A stretch of DNA of 64,000 nucleotides from Symsagittifera roscoffensis (lineage: Eukaryota > Xenacoelomorpha > Acoela > Convolutidae). The translations under genes were made by a program, and so were the position numbers. How positions within the stretch are numbered: position 1 is the stretch's first letter; each line of letters begins with the position of its first letter. The stretch covers positions 58,420,129-58,484,128 of the forward strand of contig NC_087062.1 of assembly GCF_963678635.1 (NCBI RefSeq), in the 5' to 3' direction. The notes beneath the pieces were generated by a model. The model searched no databases and had not been told where the DNA came from. It saw only the letters and a list, made by a program, of their open reading frames with translations. Positions 11,800 to 23,939 of the stretch are shown here, one piece after another.

Positions 11800-12620
11800 C
11801 TCGTAATGCAGACACAATTCAATAAAGAATTTAATCCAGTACAGCAGAAGAGACGCCGTGTCCCAGTTCACCTACAAGAACGAGTAAAAAAATAACTCAT
11901 CAAAATCATGGATCAAAGACACATAATAAAACTGGATAAAAATTCAGATCGACAATTCATAAGTCCAATCGTGATTATCGTAAAAAAAGACCAGACGGTG
12001 AAATTGGCGTTAGACTCGAAAAAGATGAACAAATTTTTTCACAAGAAAAATATATTTGATGCCTAACATCGACCTACTATTATACAACTTAGCACAGATG
12101 ATGAAATCGAACAACAGTCAGCAAACTTTATTCTGAACATTAGATTTGCGTTACGCGTATTCACAAATCCCGCTGGACAAACCAACTCGGGAACAATACA
12201 GCTTCAGTTTGATTGATGGCAATGCTACAGGAACCTACCAATTTGAAACAGGATTTACGGCCTCACGGATATGCCAGCTGAATTTCAAAAGGCCATTGAT
12301 CTAACTCTTACAAATTGTTCAAACACCTACGCATACTTAGACGACATATTGATCGTTACCAAGGGGTCGATCGAGGTACACAAACAAAAACTACAAACGA
12401 TTCTGGAAAGATTAGAGGGTGAAAATCTTGCCATATCATTGGGCAAACGTAAGTTTGCTTGTAACCAAGTTGAGTGGCTAGGGTATACTATAAAGAGCGG
12501 GGGCACTACACCTTTAATGAGAAAAACAGAAGCAATTGAAAAATTCTCTCCTCCAAAAACCTTTAAAAAAACTAAACAGCTTCATGGGTTCTATACAGCA
12601 TCTCACTAGGTATATCCCAG
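11800..12620 (+). pseudogene. Reverse transcriptase relic (second family)
   Basis: Scattered RT blocks are readable: VPVHLQERV-like at about 11860, a segment ending in the SPIVIIVKKD block at about 11965, and the YLDD catalytic box at 12334-12345 inside a 112-codon open stretch. The latter continues into the thumb region (VEWLGYTIKSGGTTP). Stops and frame changes occur near 11895, 12065, 12105 and 12606. Confidence 0.85.
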
Positions 12621-12779
12621 ATTTACCTAGTGATTTACTAAAACAGCCGCAGCATTGAGGCCACTCAATCTTTTAGAAAAAAGTATCAAAAAAAAACAGG
12701 AGAAAATAAACCAAATAATTGGAAACCGGAACACAATACATCATTTCAAAACATTGAAAAACTAGTCGCCGAAATAACA

Positions 12780-13190
12780 CAAAACAAACATTTTGATCAA
12801 CATCTAGAGACACGTATAGCAACTGATACTTCTACATCAGGGTTAGGGGCGTCGCTTGAACAATATTTACCAGAAGGTTGGGTGGCAATAGCCTATGCAT
12901 CAAGATTTTTAAAATCTTTCGAGGAGAAATATTCATTCAACGAGCTCGAATTACTCGGTTTAGTGTGGGCCATTGAACACTACTAATACTATCTGTACGG
13001 TAAACATTTCATCGTCATCACAGACCATCAAGCTTTGATCAGCGCTTTAAACGCAAGCGAGAGATCAAAAACCAGTCGAAGTAGATTAATCAGATGGATT
13101 AATCGACTAATCCCATTTCACTTCGATATCAAACATTTGGCTGGTAACAAAATGGGACTAATAGACTGTGTCATGAAATCCATTTGGATT
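12780..13190 (+). pseudogene. RNase H relic (second family)
   Basis: The first catalytic Asp lies in ATDTSTSGLGASLEQ near 12820, followed by YASRFLKSFEEKYSFNELELLGLVWAIEHY, the FIVITDHQAL block and the HLAGNKMGLID end block. One TAA (near 12984) breaks the frame. The order matches the RNase H tether and domain of Ty3/gypsy Pol. Confidence 0.82.
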
Positions 13191-13370
13191 GGCAGTACCC
13201 CCAAGCGAGTATGATGAGGAATTTGTTGTTGCATCAATTAAAACATTCATAAATAACTTGGAGGTGATTGACAACGTTACTCTTTATGAGTTAGCCAGTA
13301 TCTGACACCGTGTCAGCTGATCAAAAGTTGCGCGGAAAAAAGAACTACAATTAACACTTCAAAACCTGAC

Positions 13371-14290
13371 TTGAACAAGCATTTTTTCAAAAATTCCGCA
13401 AGCGGTCAATTGCAAACACAAAAGCCAAATCAGTTCTACCCAAATCAATCTGCGAATCAGTCAGCTCTGGTTCGAAACATAATCTCAAAACAAAACTCAC
13501 TCGTATCTTTGGAAGATTTAACAAACGTCGTCAAACTCATTCGCAGACAACAGAAAATGAACCGAAAGCAGGATGTTCGGAAATACAAAGTCGGATTCAT
13601 TCCAGACGAAGTAAAATCGCTAAACCCAATTTGCCGAAAGGAGGAAAAACTGCCCAACTGGCAAGGAACATCGGACAGGGAGGATAGCCTCTCAGATCCT
13701 CGGTGGCACAAACGACCACCAACTAAGAAAAAAGCAACAGCCACCACATCGGAAACTACACAAAAAGACGTCAAAACACAAATCAACGCCAGAGAATTAC
13801 TTTCCTCTAGGCCACCAGTCAAAAAGATCTCAACAATATTTTTGACCTATAAAGTACACAACCAGCCAAACAGCACATCCCCAAAATGAAGACAACATAA
13901 GCTGTACAAACGGACAACTTTAAAAAGTTGGTGGGAACGCAAACAGGCATTAGCGAGGAACGGACTGAGATGCAAGAGCAGTTCGTGAGTAGAATAAACT
14001 ACAACATCGCAAGCCAGGAGGAACGTGCCCCGAATGAAGAACCGCCCACTATGACAAGAACACAACCCGAAGCCACACAATTGGAAGCTAGCCACAATGA
14101 AATCACAGAAGGAGTAGTGGCAACCGTAACCCAAACAACGATGACGGAAACAGAGGACACACCGTGGTTCCCGAAAAGGTTGCAGAAGGTCCAGGGGATC
14201 AAGTTCATTGCCGCATCTACGAAAATGGACAGAATTCTCAGACCGCTCATCAATTTTGTAAAAAAGCGTGATTGGGACGCGATCAAATCC
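13371..14290 (+). pseudogene. RNase H-integrase linker, basic and Ser/Thr/Gln-rich
   Basis: Overlapping open pieces (13371-13889 and 13928-14308) encode low-complexity basic sequence with no catalytic motif, lying between RNase H and integrase. The same segment is repeated at 17352-18191 with high similarity. I take it as an extended linker or connection region of Pol in mixed frames. Confidence 0.55.
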
Positions 14291-15340
14291 TCCTACGGAC
14301 AGTATTGATTTAATGTCCGCAACAGACTGCATGTGCGGGAAGACTGTGTGCTGATTGACGAACGCATCGTTATCCCAACACAACTGCGTCAAACAATACT
14401 GGGAAGCCTACATCTGACACACCCAGGGTCGGCCGCCATGCTGGATTGATGTCAAAACGTGTGGTTTCCACACATACACTGAGCAATCGTCCAGATAGCG
14501 AAAAGTTGCAAACACTGTAGAGAGCAAGGTAAAAACCTTAAACCAGTCATTGGAAAAAACCATTCATTCCAAATGGATTCGGTTGTAGAACCATATGAAG
14601 AAATACAATTAGATTTTGCCGGGCGCTCCCCGATAAATTAAATAAGGACGCTTACATTTTCGTTGCTTTAGACAATTGGTCAAAACTTCCAACAGCAAAA
14701 GTTGTTTCAAATACTACAGCGGATGTCGCCATAAAATTCATGCAACGGTATATTTCAAATAACGGTGTACCCCGTCGATTGAGATGTGATCAAGTGGAAA
14801 CATTTACAGCAAAAAAATTCCAACTTTTGTAACACAAATAATTTTAAGTTACTTTTCGCACCGGTAGACGACCATAGAGCCATAGGGGTGGTAGAAAGAA
14901 TGATACAAATATTAAAACGTTGACTAGTGGTTATGAGAACAGATCCAGCAAATACTCCATACAAATTGGCTTCGGACGTTCCCGAGATAACAAAAACTTT
15001 GCGCATAACACCACATGGCATAACAAAAATTTCACCTTTTGAAGCACACATGGGCAGAAAACCAATTACTCCACTGTACAACTTGACAACAACTAGTTCA
15101 CCTACCAACCTTAGCTGGGAAAAAGCAAAACACGCAAATTTATATCGGAAAAACCTCACAAAGGTTCCTCTGCGGGCTAAAATTATGCACGAGGTGGCAA
15201 AAAAGTTGAAACAAACGGACGGAGTTATTGACCTCATTTCGTTGGTTGAAAGCCCAAACAAAATGGAAATTTCATGGATTGAAAACCAGAAAAGCTGCAA
15301 TGAAGCGGAGAATACCACAAGCAATGATGTCACATAAGAG
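14290..15340 (+). pseudogene. Integrase relic (second family, copy 1)
   Basis: The HHCC zinc-binding part is readable at about 14400-14530 (HLTHPG ... SCKHCREQ). The core follows with the first Asp in QLDFAG (about 14610), the second in RLRCDQ (about 14785) and the Glu in GVVERM (about 14890), so the D,D,E set is present. Stops at about 14446, 14481, 14830 and 14922 inactivate it. The C-terminal part (PFEAHMGRKP) reaches about 15065. Confidence 0.85.
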
Positions 15341-15482
15341 GAACACGAAAAACTAGAAGATGAGAACAACAACCAAGGAGCAGAAGTAACGAAAAGGAGC
15401 GAACAAAAGGCGAGAGGGAGAAAATGCACAAACAGTTCTCAAGGGACTATAAAACCCAAAATTGAAAACTCTTAAATTTCCT

Positions 15483-15494
15483 GAGAAGGGGGAG
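15483..15494 (+). other. Polypurine tract (copy 1)
   Basis: GAGAAGGGGGAG abuts the 3' LTR start TGTTATCC. The matching tract in copy 2 is at 20231-20242. In LTR elements this RNase H-resistant purine run primes plus-strand DNA. Confidence 0.8.
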
Positions 15495-15684
15495 TGTTAT
15501 CCGGTACGGATGGATAAACTTATTATCATTGGTATTTATTAACTTGATTAACATATTTATATATTTTGTTTGGTCAGTTGACCTTGATTAGGCTGCATAC
15601 CTGTTTTATCCAATTCACATAAAGACTACGTTTATCAATCACTTCGAATTCATTATAATCAAGCTCATACCTTGAGGTATGACA
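15495..15684 (+). repeat. 3' LTR of second family, copy 1 (190 bp)
   Basis: It starts TGTTATCCGGTACGG and ends GAGGTATGACA. It lacks about 54 bp present in the 5' LTR. The downstream flank is shared with copy 2, so the two copies arose by duplication and not by two insertions. Confidence 0.88.
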
Positions 15685-17351
15685 CTGATATCAAGTTTTA
15701 GTTTTATTTTTGTAGCAATTTTTGAGCAAAAACACAGGCTATTTAGGGCAATCTAATTGAAGAATAAAAGCTTTCGCTGAGACGTATTTACCAATCAAAA
15801 ACTTTTTTCCTTTAATTTAGACATTATATTGAGTTATATTAGCCAACACACAGTTGGAAAACAGTCACTGAACGCAACTAAACAAAACATTTTTTTCCTT
15901 GAAAATTCCAATTTGCGAAACTCGAAGAAAAAAAATTGATGGCCGTAAAGCTATTCGAATTTATTAAACATTTTATTTTTGACACAATTTTATGAAACAA
16001 ACTCAATTTGAGGAAACTGGAACAAAGGTTAAAATTTAATTTCGTTGGGAAGCTCCGCAATTCATTTCCACTTTTGAAGTTAGATGAGTATGTTTTTGCT
16101 CTTTCACACATGTTCTTTCACGACAAGGCATGAATGCAAAATGAAATCATTTGCATAGTTTCGCGCACCTCTCCGGGCTCTTTCGCAGTTTTCCGGGTTC
16201 TTTCACAATTTTCTTGTGTCTTTCCCTCCTCAGAAAGAGCAAAAACATACTCTTCATCAGTTCGAACATATTTTAAGATGGATTTGGGAAAAGAGCCGCC
16301 CTCGGGCACTTCGTGCACTCAGGCCGGGCTCTTTTTCCCGCGGGCATCTTTCAACTTTGTTTTTATTACTACCAAGTTGATCACGTTTCGTGTGACGTTT
16401 TCATTTTCGCTGTTTGAAAGTGGAGTTTGCCTTCCTTTTAACCAAAGAAATGAACTGAGCTTGCGACGAAATTAAAAATCAAATCGCAAAAAAGAATTTT
16501 GAGCGTGATCAATTTTTCCTGAAAAAAACATCGCGATCTATACAAAAGTTTAATTTAACCTTATTTTTTGATAACCGAAGTTATCATTTGTGATTATACA
16601 GCTGTAATATAAGTCTAATTGCTCGCTCAATTTTTTCTTCTGGATCACGTAAAATTTTCTTGGTCACAAAATTTGCAAAAAAATCTGCGTAAAAACCCGA
16701 CATATATATGTTTTTGAGTTGCAACAGTCGCGACACACCCATTGTATCTGGTCATTGCATTAAAAAAATTTGAACTTTTCAAAGAAATAACATAGCCAAC
16801 ACTCAGATCGAAAAAAGTCATTGAACGCAAGTAAAGAGAACAATTGTTTTCCTTGAAAAACCCAATTTGCGAAATTCATAGAAAAAAATTTGATGGCCGT
16901 AAAATTTTTTTGAAATTCTAGATCACTTTTTATTGGAAACTTCTTTGATGAAGCAAACTCATTTTGAGGAAAAAGTAACAATAGATTAAAATTTTAATTC
17001 GTTGGGAAGCTCCACAATTCAATTCAGTTTTCGAAGTTAGAAGAGTACGTTTTTGCTCTTTTACCCATGTTCTTTCAAGACAAGGCATGAGAGAAAAAAG
17101 AAATATTAAAACGCATGAATGAAAATAGAAATCATTTGCATAGTTTTGCGCTTTTTTCCGGGCTCTTTCACAATTTTCCGGGTTCTTTCACAATTTTTTT
17201 TTTGTCTTTCCCTCAGAGAAGCAAAAACATAATCTTCAACAGTTCGAAAGTAGTTTAAGATGACCTTGGGCAAAAGAGCCGCCATCGGGCACTTCGTGCC
17301 CTCATGCCGGATTATGTTTCCCTCAGGCATTTTCAACTATGTTTTTACTAC
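15685..17351 (+). repeat. About 0.95-kb repeat family, about 1.6 tandem units
   Basis: Successive marker segments recur in the same order: CATAGCCAACAC with a following TTGAACGCAAGTAAA, a CTCTTTCAC-rich block, the near-palindrome GGGCACTTCGTGCCC (16304 degenerate, 17287 perfect), a GTGACGTTTTC block, and a GATTATACAGTTG/CAACAGTCGCGACACACCC block. The period is about 953-985 bp. No ORF is preserved. The stretch ends where copy 2 of the gypsy sequence begins, at a TCGA shared by both parents. Confidence 0.8.
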
Positions 17352-18279
17352 TGACTCGAAACATAATCTCAAAACAAAACTCACTCGTATTTTTGGAAAA
17401 TTTAACAAGCGTCGTCAAACTCATGTGCAGACAACAGAAAATGAACCGAAAGCAGGATGTTCGGAAATACAAAGGCGGATTTATTCCAGACGAAGTAAAA
17501 TCGCTAAACCCAAATGGCCGAAAGGAGGAAAAACTGCCCAGCTGGCAAGGAACATCGGACCATCGGACAATGAGGACAGCCTCTCAGATCCTCGGTGGCA
17601 CAAACGACCACCAACTAAGAAAAAAGCAACAGCCACCACATCGGAATTTACAAAAAAAGACGTCAAGGACGCCAGAGAATTACTTTCCTCTAGGCCACCA
17701 GTCAAAAACATCTCAACAAAATTTTTTACCTATAAAGTACACAACCAGCCGAACAGCACATCCCCAAAATGAAGACAACATAAGCTGTACAAACGGACAA
17801 CTTTAAAGTGTTGGTGGGAACGCAAACAGGCATTAGCGAGGAACGGACTGAGATGCAAGAGCAGTTCGTGAGTAGAATAAACTACAACATCGCAAGCCAG
17901 GAGGAACGTGCACCGAATGAAGAACCGCCCACTATGACAAGAACACAACTCGAAGCCACACAACTGGAAGCTAGCCACCATGAAATCACAAAAAGAATAG
18001 TGGCAACCGTAAACCAAACAACGATGACGGAAACAGAGGAACCACCGCTGTTCCGAAAAAGGTTGCAGAAGATCCTGGGGGTCAAGTTTATCGCCGCAGC
18101 TACGAAAAAGGACAGAAATCTCAGACCGTTTATCAATTTTGTGAAAAAGCGGGATTGGTACGCCATCAAATCCTCCTACGGACAGTATTGATTTAATGTC
18201 CGCAACAGACTGCATGTGCGGGAAGACTGTGTGCTGATCGACGAACGCATCGTTATCCCAACACAACTGCGTCAAACAA

Positions 18280-19030
18280 TACTGGGAAGCCTACATCTGA
18301 CATACCCAGGGTCGGTCGCCATGCTGGATTTATGTCAAAACATGTCGTTTCCACACATACACTGATCAATCGTCCAGATAGCGAAAAGTTGCAAACACTG
18401 TAAAGAGCAAGGTAAAAACCTTGAACCAGTCATTGGAAAAAACCATTCATTCCGAATGAATTCGGTTGTAAAACCAAATGAAGAAGTACAATTAGATTTT
18501 GCCGGGCCCCTCCCCGATGAATTAAATAAGGACGCTTACATGCTCGTTGCTATAGACAAAAAGTCAAATTTTGCAACAGCAAAAGTTGTCCAAAATACTA
18601 CAGCAGATGTCGCCATAAAATTCATGCAACGGTTTATTTCAAATAACAGAGTACCCGGTCGATTAAGATGTGATCAAGCACAAACATTTACAAAGAAAAA
18701 ATTCCAATTTTTTTGTAACACAAATAATTTTAAGTTACTTTTCTTACCGGTAGACAATCATAGAGCCATAGGGATGGTAGATAGATTGATACAAACATTA
18801 AAACGTCGACTAGGGGTTATGAGAACAGATCCAGCAAATACACCATACAAATTGGCTTCGGAAGTTCCCAAGATAATAAAAATTTTGCGCATATTACCAC
18901 ATGGCAAAAAAAAATTTCACCTTTTGAAGCTTACATGGGCAGAAAACCAAATACCCCCATGTCCAACTTGGCAACAATTAGTTCATCTACCAAACTTAGC
19001 TGGGAAAATGCAAAAGACGCAAGTTTAGAT
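18280..19030 (+). pseudogene. Integrase relic (copy 2), catalytic Glu replaced by Asp
   Basis: The HHCC part is at about 18290-18410. The 190-codon frame at 18456-19028 covers the core, with Asp14 (QLDFAG) and Asp73 (RLRCDQ). At the position 35 residues on, where copy 1 has Glu, this copy has Asp109 (GMVDRL). The frame diverges after about codon 150 because of an indel near 18905. It is non-functional as judged by the substituted catalytic residue and the upstream stops. Confidence 0.83.
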
Positions 19031-19302
19031 CGGAAAAACCTCACAAAGCCATCTCTGCCGGCTGAAATCATGCACGACTTACAATAATGGTCGGAGGATG
19101 AAGTTTCGATCAACCAACGTTAACAACTACAACTGCAAACAACTGGAGCAGACAAGACAACAAAACCAACATCAGGTGCGAAACTCAAACACAACATAGC
19201 AATAAATATAGATAAAATTAACAAAAGGTTTAAAGGAATACAAACATCCAACGACAAAACATTAGCAAACGACTAGAACAAGTTGCAAGAGAAACGATCT
19301 GA

Positions 19303-19833
19303 GTGGCTACCAAAGTAAGAGATCCCAAAACTTTCCAACAAAATATAAAACAATCGACGAGAAAATTTTTAGACATCGAAGACCCGACGACGCCTCATTA
19401 TAAAACGTTCCGGAAGGATGAACAAACAGGGCTGACAACGCTACAGGAGCAGAGTAACAAACAAACCAGCCCAACGAAACGGCGGGGCAAGCCTATGGGG
19501 AAGAGAACAGGCGGACGTCCGTACGACAAACCGCGAGGAATGAATCTATCTTCATTGGAGAAAAACACAAAAATTCAGACACCAACCAAGGAAACAACTG
19601 TCCATAGAGACACGGAGAGCAACAAGTGTTCAAATTCAGAAGCGGCCGAACCAACCCCTCAAAAGGGTCAACCGAAAGACAACACCGCCAGCAACAACCT
19701 CAACTTCAGCGAACATGGCACAAACGAGACGCTCCATTCAACAACGTCACTCAACCTTGGCAAAAGCTTTTTGGGACCCCATCCCAATAAATACCATCGA
19801 AGAATCAATCACACGGGAGAAAATCAACATTGA
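19303..19833 (+). pseudogene. Basic, disordered C-terminal Pol or accessory segment (copy 2 only)
   Basis: A 176-codon frame rich in Thr, Lys, Gln, Asn and Pro lies between integrase and the PPT, in the stretch absent from copy 1. It has no motif that I recognise. Its place fits a Pol C-terminal tail or a remnant of a third ORF. The ATG may be fortuitous. Confidence 0.35.
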
Positions 19834-20230
19834 TTCGCCACCAGATTAGATAAACTCACCGACGAAACCAACCCTCAAATCGCTGATTTAGGAAATGGGC
19901 TTCATGAACAAAAACACCCGAGTATCAGGCGTTTATGATTTTTCTGGAGGCAATCAGCCCGAAAAACAAGGTGAAACAAACGGATGGAGTCAGATGAAAG
20001 CCCCAACAAAATGGACATTTCATGTATTGAAAACAAGAAAAGCTGCAATGAAGCGGAGAATACCACAAGCAATGATGCCACATAAGAGGAACAGGAAAAA
20101 CTAGAAGATGACAACAACAACAAAGAAGCAGAAGTGACGAGAAATAGCGAACAAAAGGCGAGAGTGAGAAAATGCACAAACAGTTCTCAAGGGACTATAA
20201 AACCCAAAATTGAAAACTTTTAAATTTCCT

Positions 20231-20430
20231 GAGAAAGGGGAGTGTTATCCTGTACGTTTGTTTGGTCAGTTGACCTTGATTAGGCTGTATACCGTCTTAA
20301 GTCCATGAGCAAAACTCAGACGTTAATTTATGGTTCTGAACAACAGCTGTTTTATCCAATTCACATAAAGACTACGTTTATCAATCACTTCGGATTCATT
20401 ATAATCAAGCTCATACCATGAGGTATGACA
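20231..20430 (+). repeat. Polypurine tract and 3' LTR (copy 2)
   Basis: The tract GAGAAAGGGGAG at 20231-20242 is followed by an LTR from TGTTATCC (20243) to GAGGTATGACA (20430), 188 bp. It lacks about 60 bp near the start relative to the copy-1 LTRs but keeps the CTTAAGTCCATGAGCA segment that the copy-1 3' LTR lost. The two 3' LTRs therefore suffered different deletions. Confidence 0.85.
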
Positions 20431-22500
20431 CTGATATCAAGTTTTAGTTTTATTTTTGTAGCAAGTTTTGAGCAAAAACATAGGCTATTTAGGGCAATCT
20501 AATTGAAGGATAAAAACTTTCGCTGAGACGTATTTACCAACCAAAAACTTTTTCCCTTCAATTTGGACATTGCATTGAAATAATATTTGCGAAATTCGAA
20601 GTAAGAAATTGGTGGCCGTTAAGCTATTTGAAATTAATAAACTTTTTTTAATTGACACATTTTTTATGAAACAAACTCAATTTGAGGAAATTGGAACAAA
20701 ATATTAAAATTTAATTTCGTTTGGAGGCTCGACAATTCAATTTCCTTTCGAAATTACAAGAGTATGTTTTTGCTCTTTCACACATGTTCTTTCACGACGA
20801 GGCATGAATGAAAAATGAAATATCAGAACGCATGAATGAAAAAAGAAATCATTTGCATAGTTTCGCGCACCTTTCCGGGCTCTTTCACAGTTTTCCGGGT
20901 TCTTTCACAATTTTCTTTTATCTTTCCCTCAGAGAAGCAAAAAATTATCTTCAACAGTTCGAAAATATTTTAGGATGGCCTTGGGCAAAAAAGCCGCCAT
21001 CGGGCACTTCGTGCCCTCATGCCGGGTTCTTTTTACCTCGGGCATTTTCAACTATGTTTTTACTATTACCGAGTCGACCACGTTTCGTGTGACGTTTTCA
21101 CTTTTGCTGTTCGAAAGTGGAGTTTGCCTTTTTTTAACAAACGAAATGAACTGAACTTGGGACGAAATTAAAACTCAAACCGCAGAAAAATAAGTTTGAG
21201 CGTGATCAACTTTTCCTGAAAAAAGTCATCGCGATCTATATAAAAGTCAGAACTACGTTCATTCACTCCTAATTACGTAAAAAACAAATTTTTTAATTAA
21301 ACCCTATTTTTTGATAACTGAAATTATCAGGTGTGATTATACAGTTGTGACATAAGTCTAATTATTCGCGCAATTTTTTCTTCTGGATCACGTAAAATTT
21401 TCTTGGTCACAAATTTTGCAAAAAAAATGTGCGTAAAAACCCGACATATATGTTTTTCAGTTGCAACAGTCGCGACACACCCATTGTATCTGGACATTGC
21501 ATTGAAATAATCTGGACATTGCATTGAAATAACATAGCCAACACACTGTTGGAAAAGAGTCATTGAACGCAAGTAAAAAAAACTATTTTTTTTCCTGGAA
21601 AATTCTACTTTGCGAAATTCAAAGAAAAAATTGATGGCCGTAAAGCTGTTTGAAATTATAGTACTTTTTATGATTAACACGTTTTTGATGAAACAAACTC
21701 CATTTGAGGAAACTGAAACAAAGGTTAAAATTTAATTTCGTTGGGAAGCTCCGCAATTCATTTCCACTTTTGAAGTTAGATGAGTATGTTTTTGCTCTTT
21801 CACACATGTTCTTTCACGACAAGGCATGAATGCAAAATGAAATCAATTGCATAGTTTCGCGCACTTTTCCGGGCTCATTCACAATTTTCGGGTTCTTTCA
21901 CAATTTTTAGTATCTTTCTCTCAGAAAGGGCAGAAACATACTCTTCAACAGTTCGAAAGTAGTTTCAGATGGCCTTGGGCAAAAAGCCGCCATCGGGCAC
22001 TTCGTGCCCTCAGGCCGGGCTTTTTTCCCTCGGACATCTTTCAACTATGTTTTTACTACTACCAAGTCGATCACGTTTCTTGTGACGTTTTCACTTTCGA
22101 TGTTCGAAAGTGGAGTTTGCCTTGCTTTTAACAAAAGAAATGAACTGAATTTGGGACGAAATTAAAAATCAAACTGCAGAAAAATAATTTTGAGCTTGAT
22201 CAACTTTTCCTGAAAAAACGTCATCGCGATCTATATAGAAGTCTGAACTACGTTTTCCACTCCTAATTACGTAAAAAACAATTTTTAAAATTTAACTTCA
22301 ATTTTCGATAACTGAAGTCATCAGTTGTGATTATACAGTTGTGACATAAATCTAATTGCTCGCGCAATTTTTTCTTCTGGATCACGCAAATTTTCTGGTA
22401 ACAAAATTTGCAAAAAAAATCTTCGTAAAAACCCGACATATATGTTTTTGAGTTGCAACAGTCGCGACACACCCATTGTGAATCGTGGCGGTGGTAAATA
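20431..22500 (+). repeat. About 0.95-kb repeat family, about two further units
   Basis: The marker blocks recur as in 15685-17351. GGGCACTTCGTGCCC is at 21002 and 21995 (993 bp apart), AGCCAACACAC at about 21536, and the CAACAGTCGCGACACACCC block near 21462 and 22456. TATA-like TATATAAAAG is at 21237-21246 and TATATAGAAG near 22232, each followed 15-25 nt later by a TTCATTCACTCC/TTTTCCACTCC segment. The arrangement suggests an LTR-like regulatory repeat, but TG...CA ends and an internal region were not found. Confidence 0.75.
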
Positions 22501-22769
22501 TCCATTTTGACTTGTTATTGCTGCAAAATTAGTCAAGTATCTTGACCTGAGTTGCGTTGGGAAATCAAATTTTTCTGCATCATTTTTACTTTTTCGTTGT
22601 TGGAAATCCTGCCATGTCTGTCATGTAACTAATATGAATTAGAATTCAGTTTTGAAAAAATTTGCTAAGAGTCAGATTACTAAATGTTAAATTTGAGCTT
22701 GAACACTTTTTACGATTTTTTTAAACAACCACAATGAAAGCAGCACCTTTTTCAAATTTTGAAAACTAT

Positions 22770-23190
22770 CTTCGTTTTTGACACTTTACAAAATAGCCAA
22801 CAGTTTGTTAGAAAAGTGCTTATCAAGAGGAAACCGAAAACGTCTTTGATTATTTTCTGAAAATTTGAGTTGGCAAAAATTTGAGTTTTCAGAAGTTTCT
22901 ATGATTGATGAACATCCCGATCACCAGTACTCATAACTGGGTTTTGCAATCGTCGGTATCAAAAAGATATATGTTGTGACTCAGTGCGACTAATAAAAAC
23001 TTTCGCAGTTTCGGTTTGAAAAAAGGTATGTTTAGTGACCTAGCACAAACAAAAAACTGGCGATTTGCACAATCTAAAGGGATATGCCATGTCTTTGAGC
23101 AGCAAAAAGAACATCTGTCCGAGTTTGCGCGAGTGCGAAAATTCTGCGTGAACAGTTTGAGTTTTTTTTTCTAAATTGTTTTAAAACTCC
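22770..23190 (+). repeat. Single diverged arm of the fold-back repeat
   Basis: Marker segments TTAGAAAAGTGCTTA, AAATTTGAGTTGG, TTTCTATGATTG and TTTGCGCGA...CTGCGTGAAC occur in the same order and orientation as in the right arm at 27191-27584. This is a half copy, with no partner arm beside it. Confidence 0.6.
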
Positions 23191-23399
23191 TAATAAAAAA
23201 ATAGCTTCAGTTCAAACTAGAAACTAGTTTCATTGCTGAAGAAAACTGAGATAAACTTCAGCATTTTTTCTTGTACAAAACTTAACTGAGTCAAAATTTC
23301 TGGGAGCAGAAGGCAATATGAACGTTTTTCTATTTAAAAAAATCAAAAACTGAGACCAAACTGAAGAAAGATAACTCTTTTCAAGTTGACCAAATTATT

Positions 23400-23760
23400 G
23401 TTCCGAGTTCTCAAAATTTTACCTGAGTTTTTGCGCCGCAACATGCCGAAACAATTTAAAGTTTTAGGTCAACCAAATTGATTTTCTGAGCTCTGCCAAA
23501 CCATTATAAAGACCCTAATTTGACAAAATCTTCTGAGCCGCAGGCAAATTTATGAAAAAACGGCCAAAAAGGCGTTTTTAGGCACTTTTTGGAAAATTTC
23601 GACCAAAAAATTGCGTTTTTTTCGGCGCGCGCTCTCCCATGAATATCTCAAAATAGTACAAAGGGGGAACCCTTTGGGTTAGCAGAGGGTCTAATCCCTG
23701 AGGGGGGGGGGGCTTACCTTCTCCTTTCTAAATCCGCTACTTGCTTATGGTTACATTGTG
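23400..23760 (+). repeat. CCCTTTGGG-type repeat with G11 tract
   Basis: The stretch contains GATTTTCTGAGCT, a CCGCAGGCAAA block, GCGCGCGCTC, ATCTCAAAATAGTACA and CCCTTTGGGT in order, ending in a run of 11 G at 23702-23712. The reverse complement of the same series is at 26035-26440, so the two form an inverted pair about 2.3 kb apart. Confidence 0.7.
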
Positions 23761-23939
23761 TGAAACTCTTTTCATGGTAGTTGTAGTTAAGGTGGTTTTC
23801 TAGTGTTTTGCCGCACTTAATTAGAGCCAAAACTGTTTTAAAAAAATGATAAAAAAACCAAAAACCAGAAAAAAATTATTATCTAACATCTTTTAATTTG
23901 TATTTTGAAGTTTTATTAACAAATATTTGAGAATTCGCA

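Larger units (their letters stand above)
9810..15684 (+). mobile_element. Second Ty3/gypsy element family, copy 1, degenerate, both LTRs
   Basis: LTR-PBS-gag-pr-rt-rnh-int-PPT-LTR order is recognisable throughout, but frames are broken by many stops and indels. It is a different family from the 7868 and 47002 elements: its capsid segment, knuckles and LTRs share nothing obvious with theirs. Compared with copy 2, about 870 bp between integrase and the 3' end are missing (around 15190-15215). The integrase-before-PPT order after RNase H places it in Ty3/gypsy. Confidence 0.92.
17352..20430 (+). mobile_element. Second Ty3/gypsy family, copy 2: duplicated 3' half
   Basis: Sequence from TCGAAACATAATC at about 17352 repeats copy 1 from about 13469 to its 3' LTR end. 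No 5' LTR, gag, protease or RT is present. The copy retains roughly 870 bp that copy 1 has lost (about 19090-19960). The flanks after both 3' LTRs are the same for hundreds of bases, so this is a tandem segmental duplication. Confidence 0.88.
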
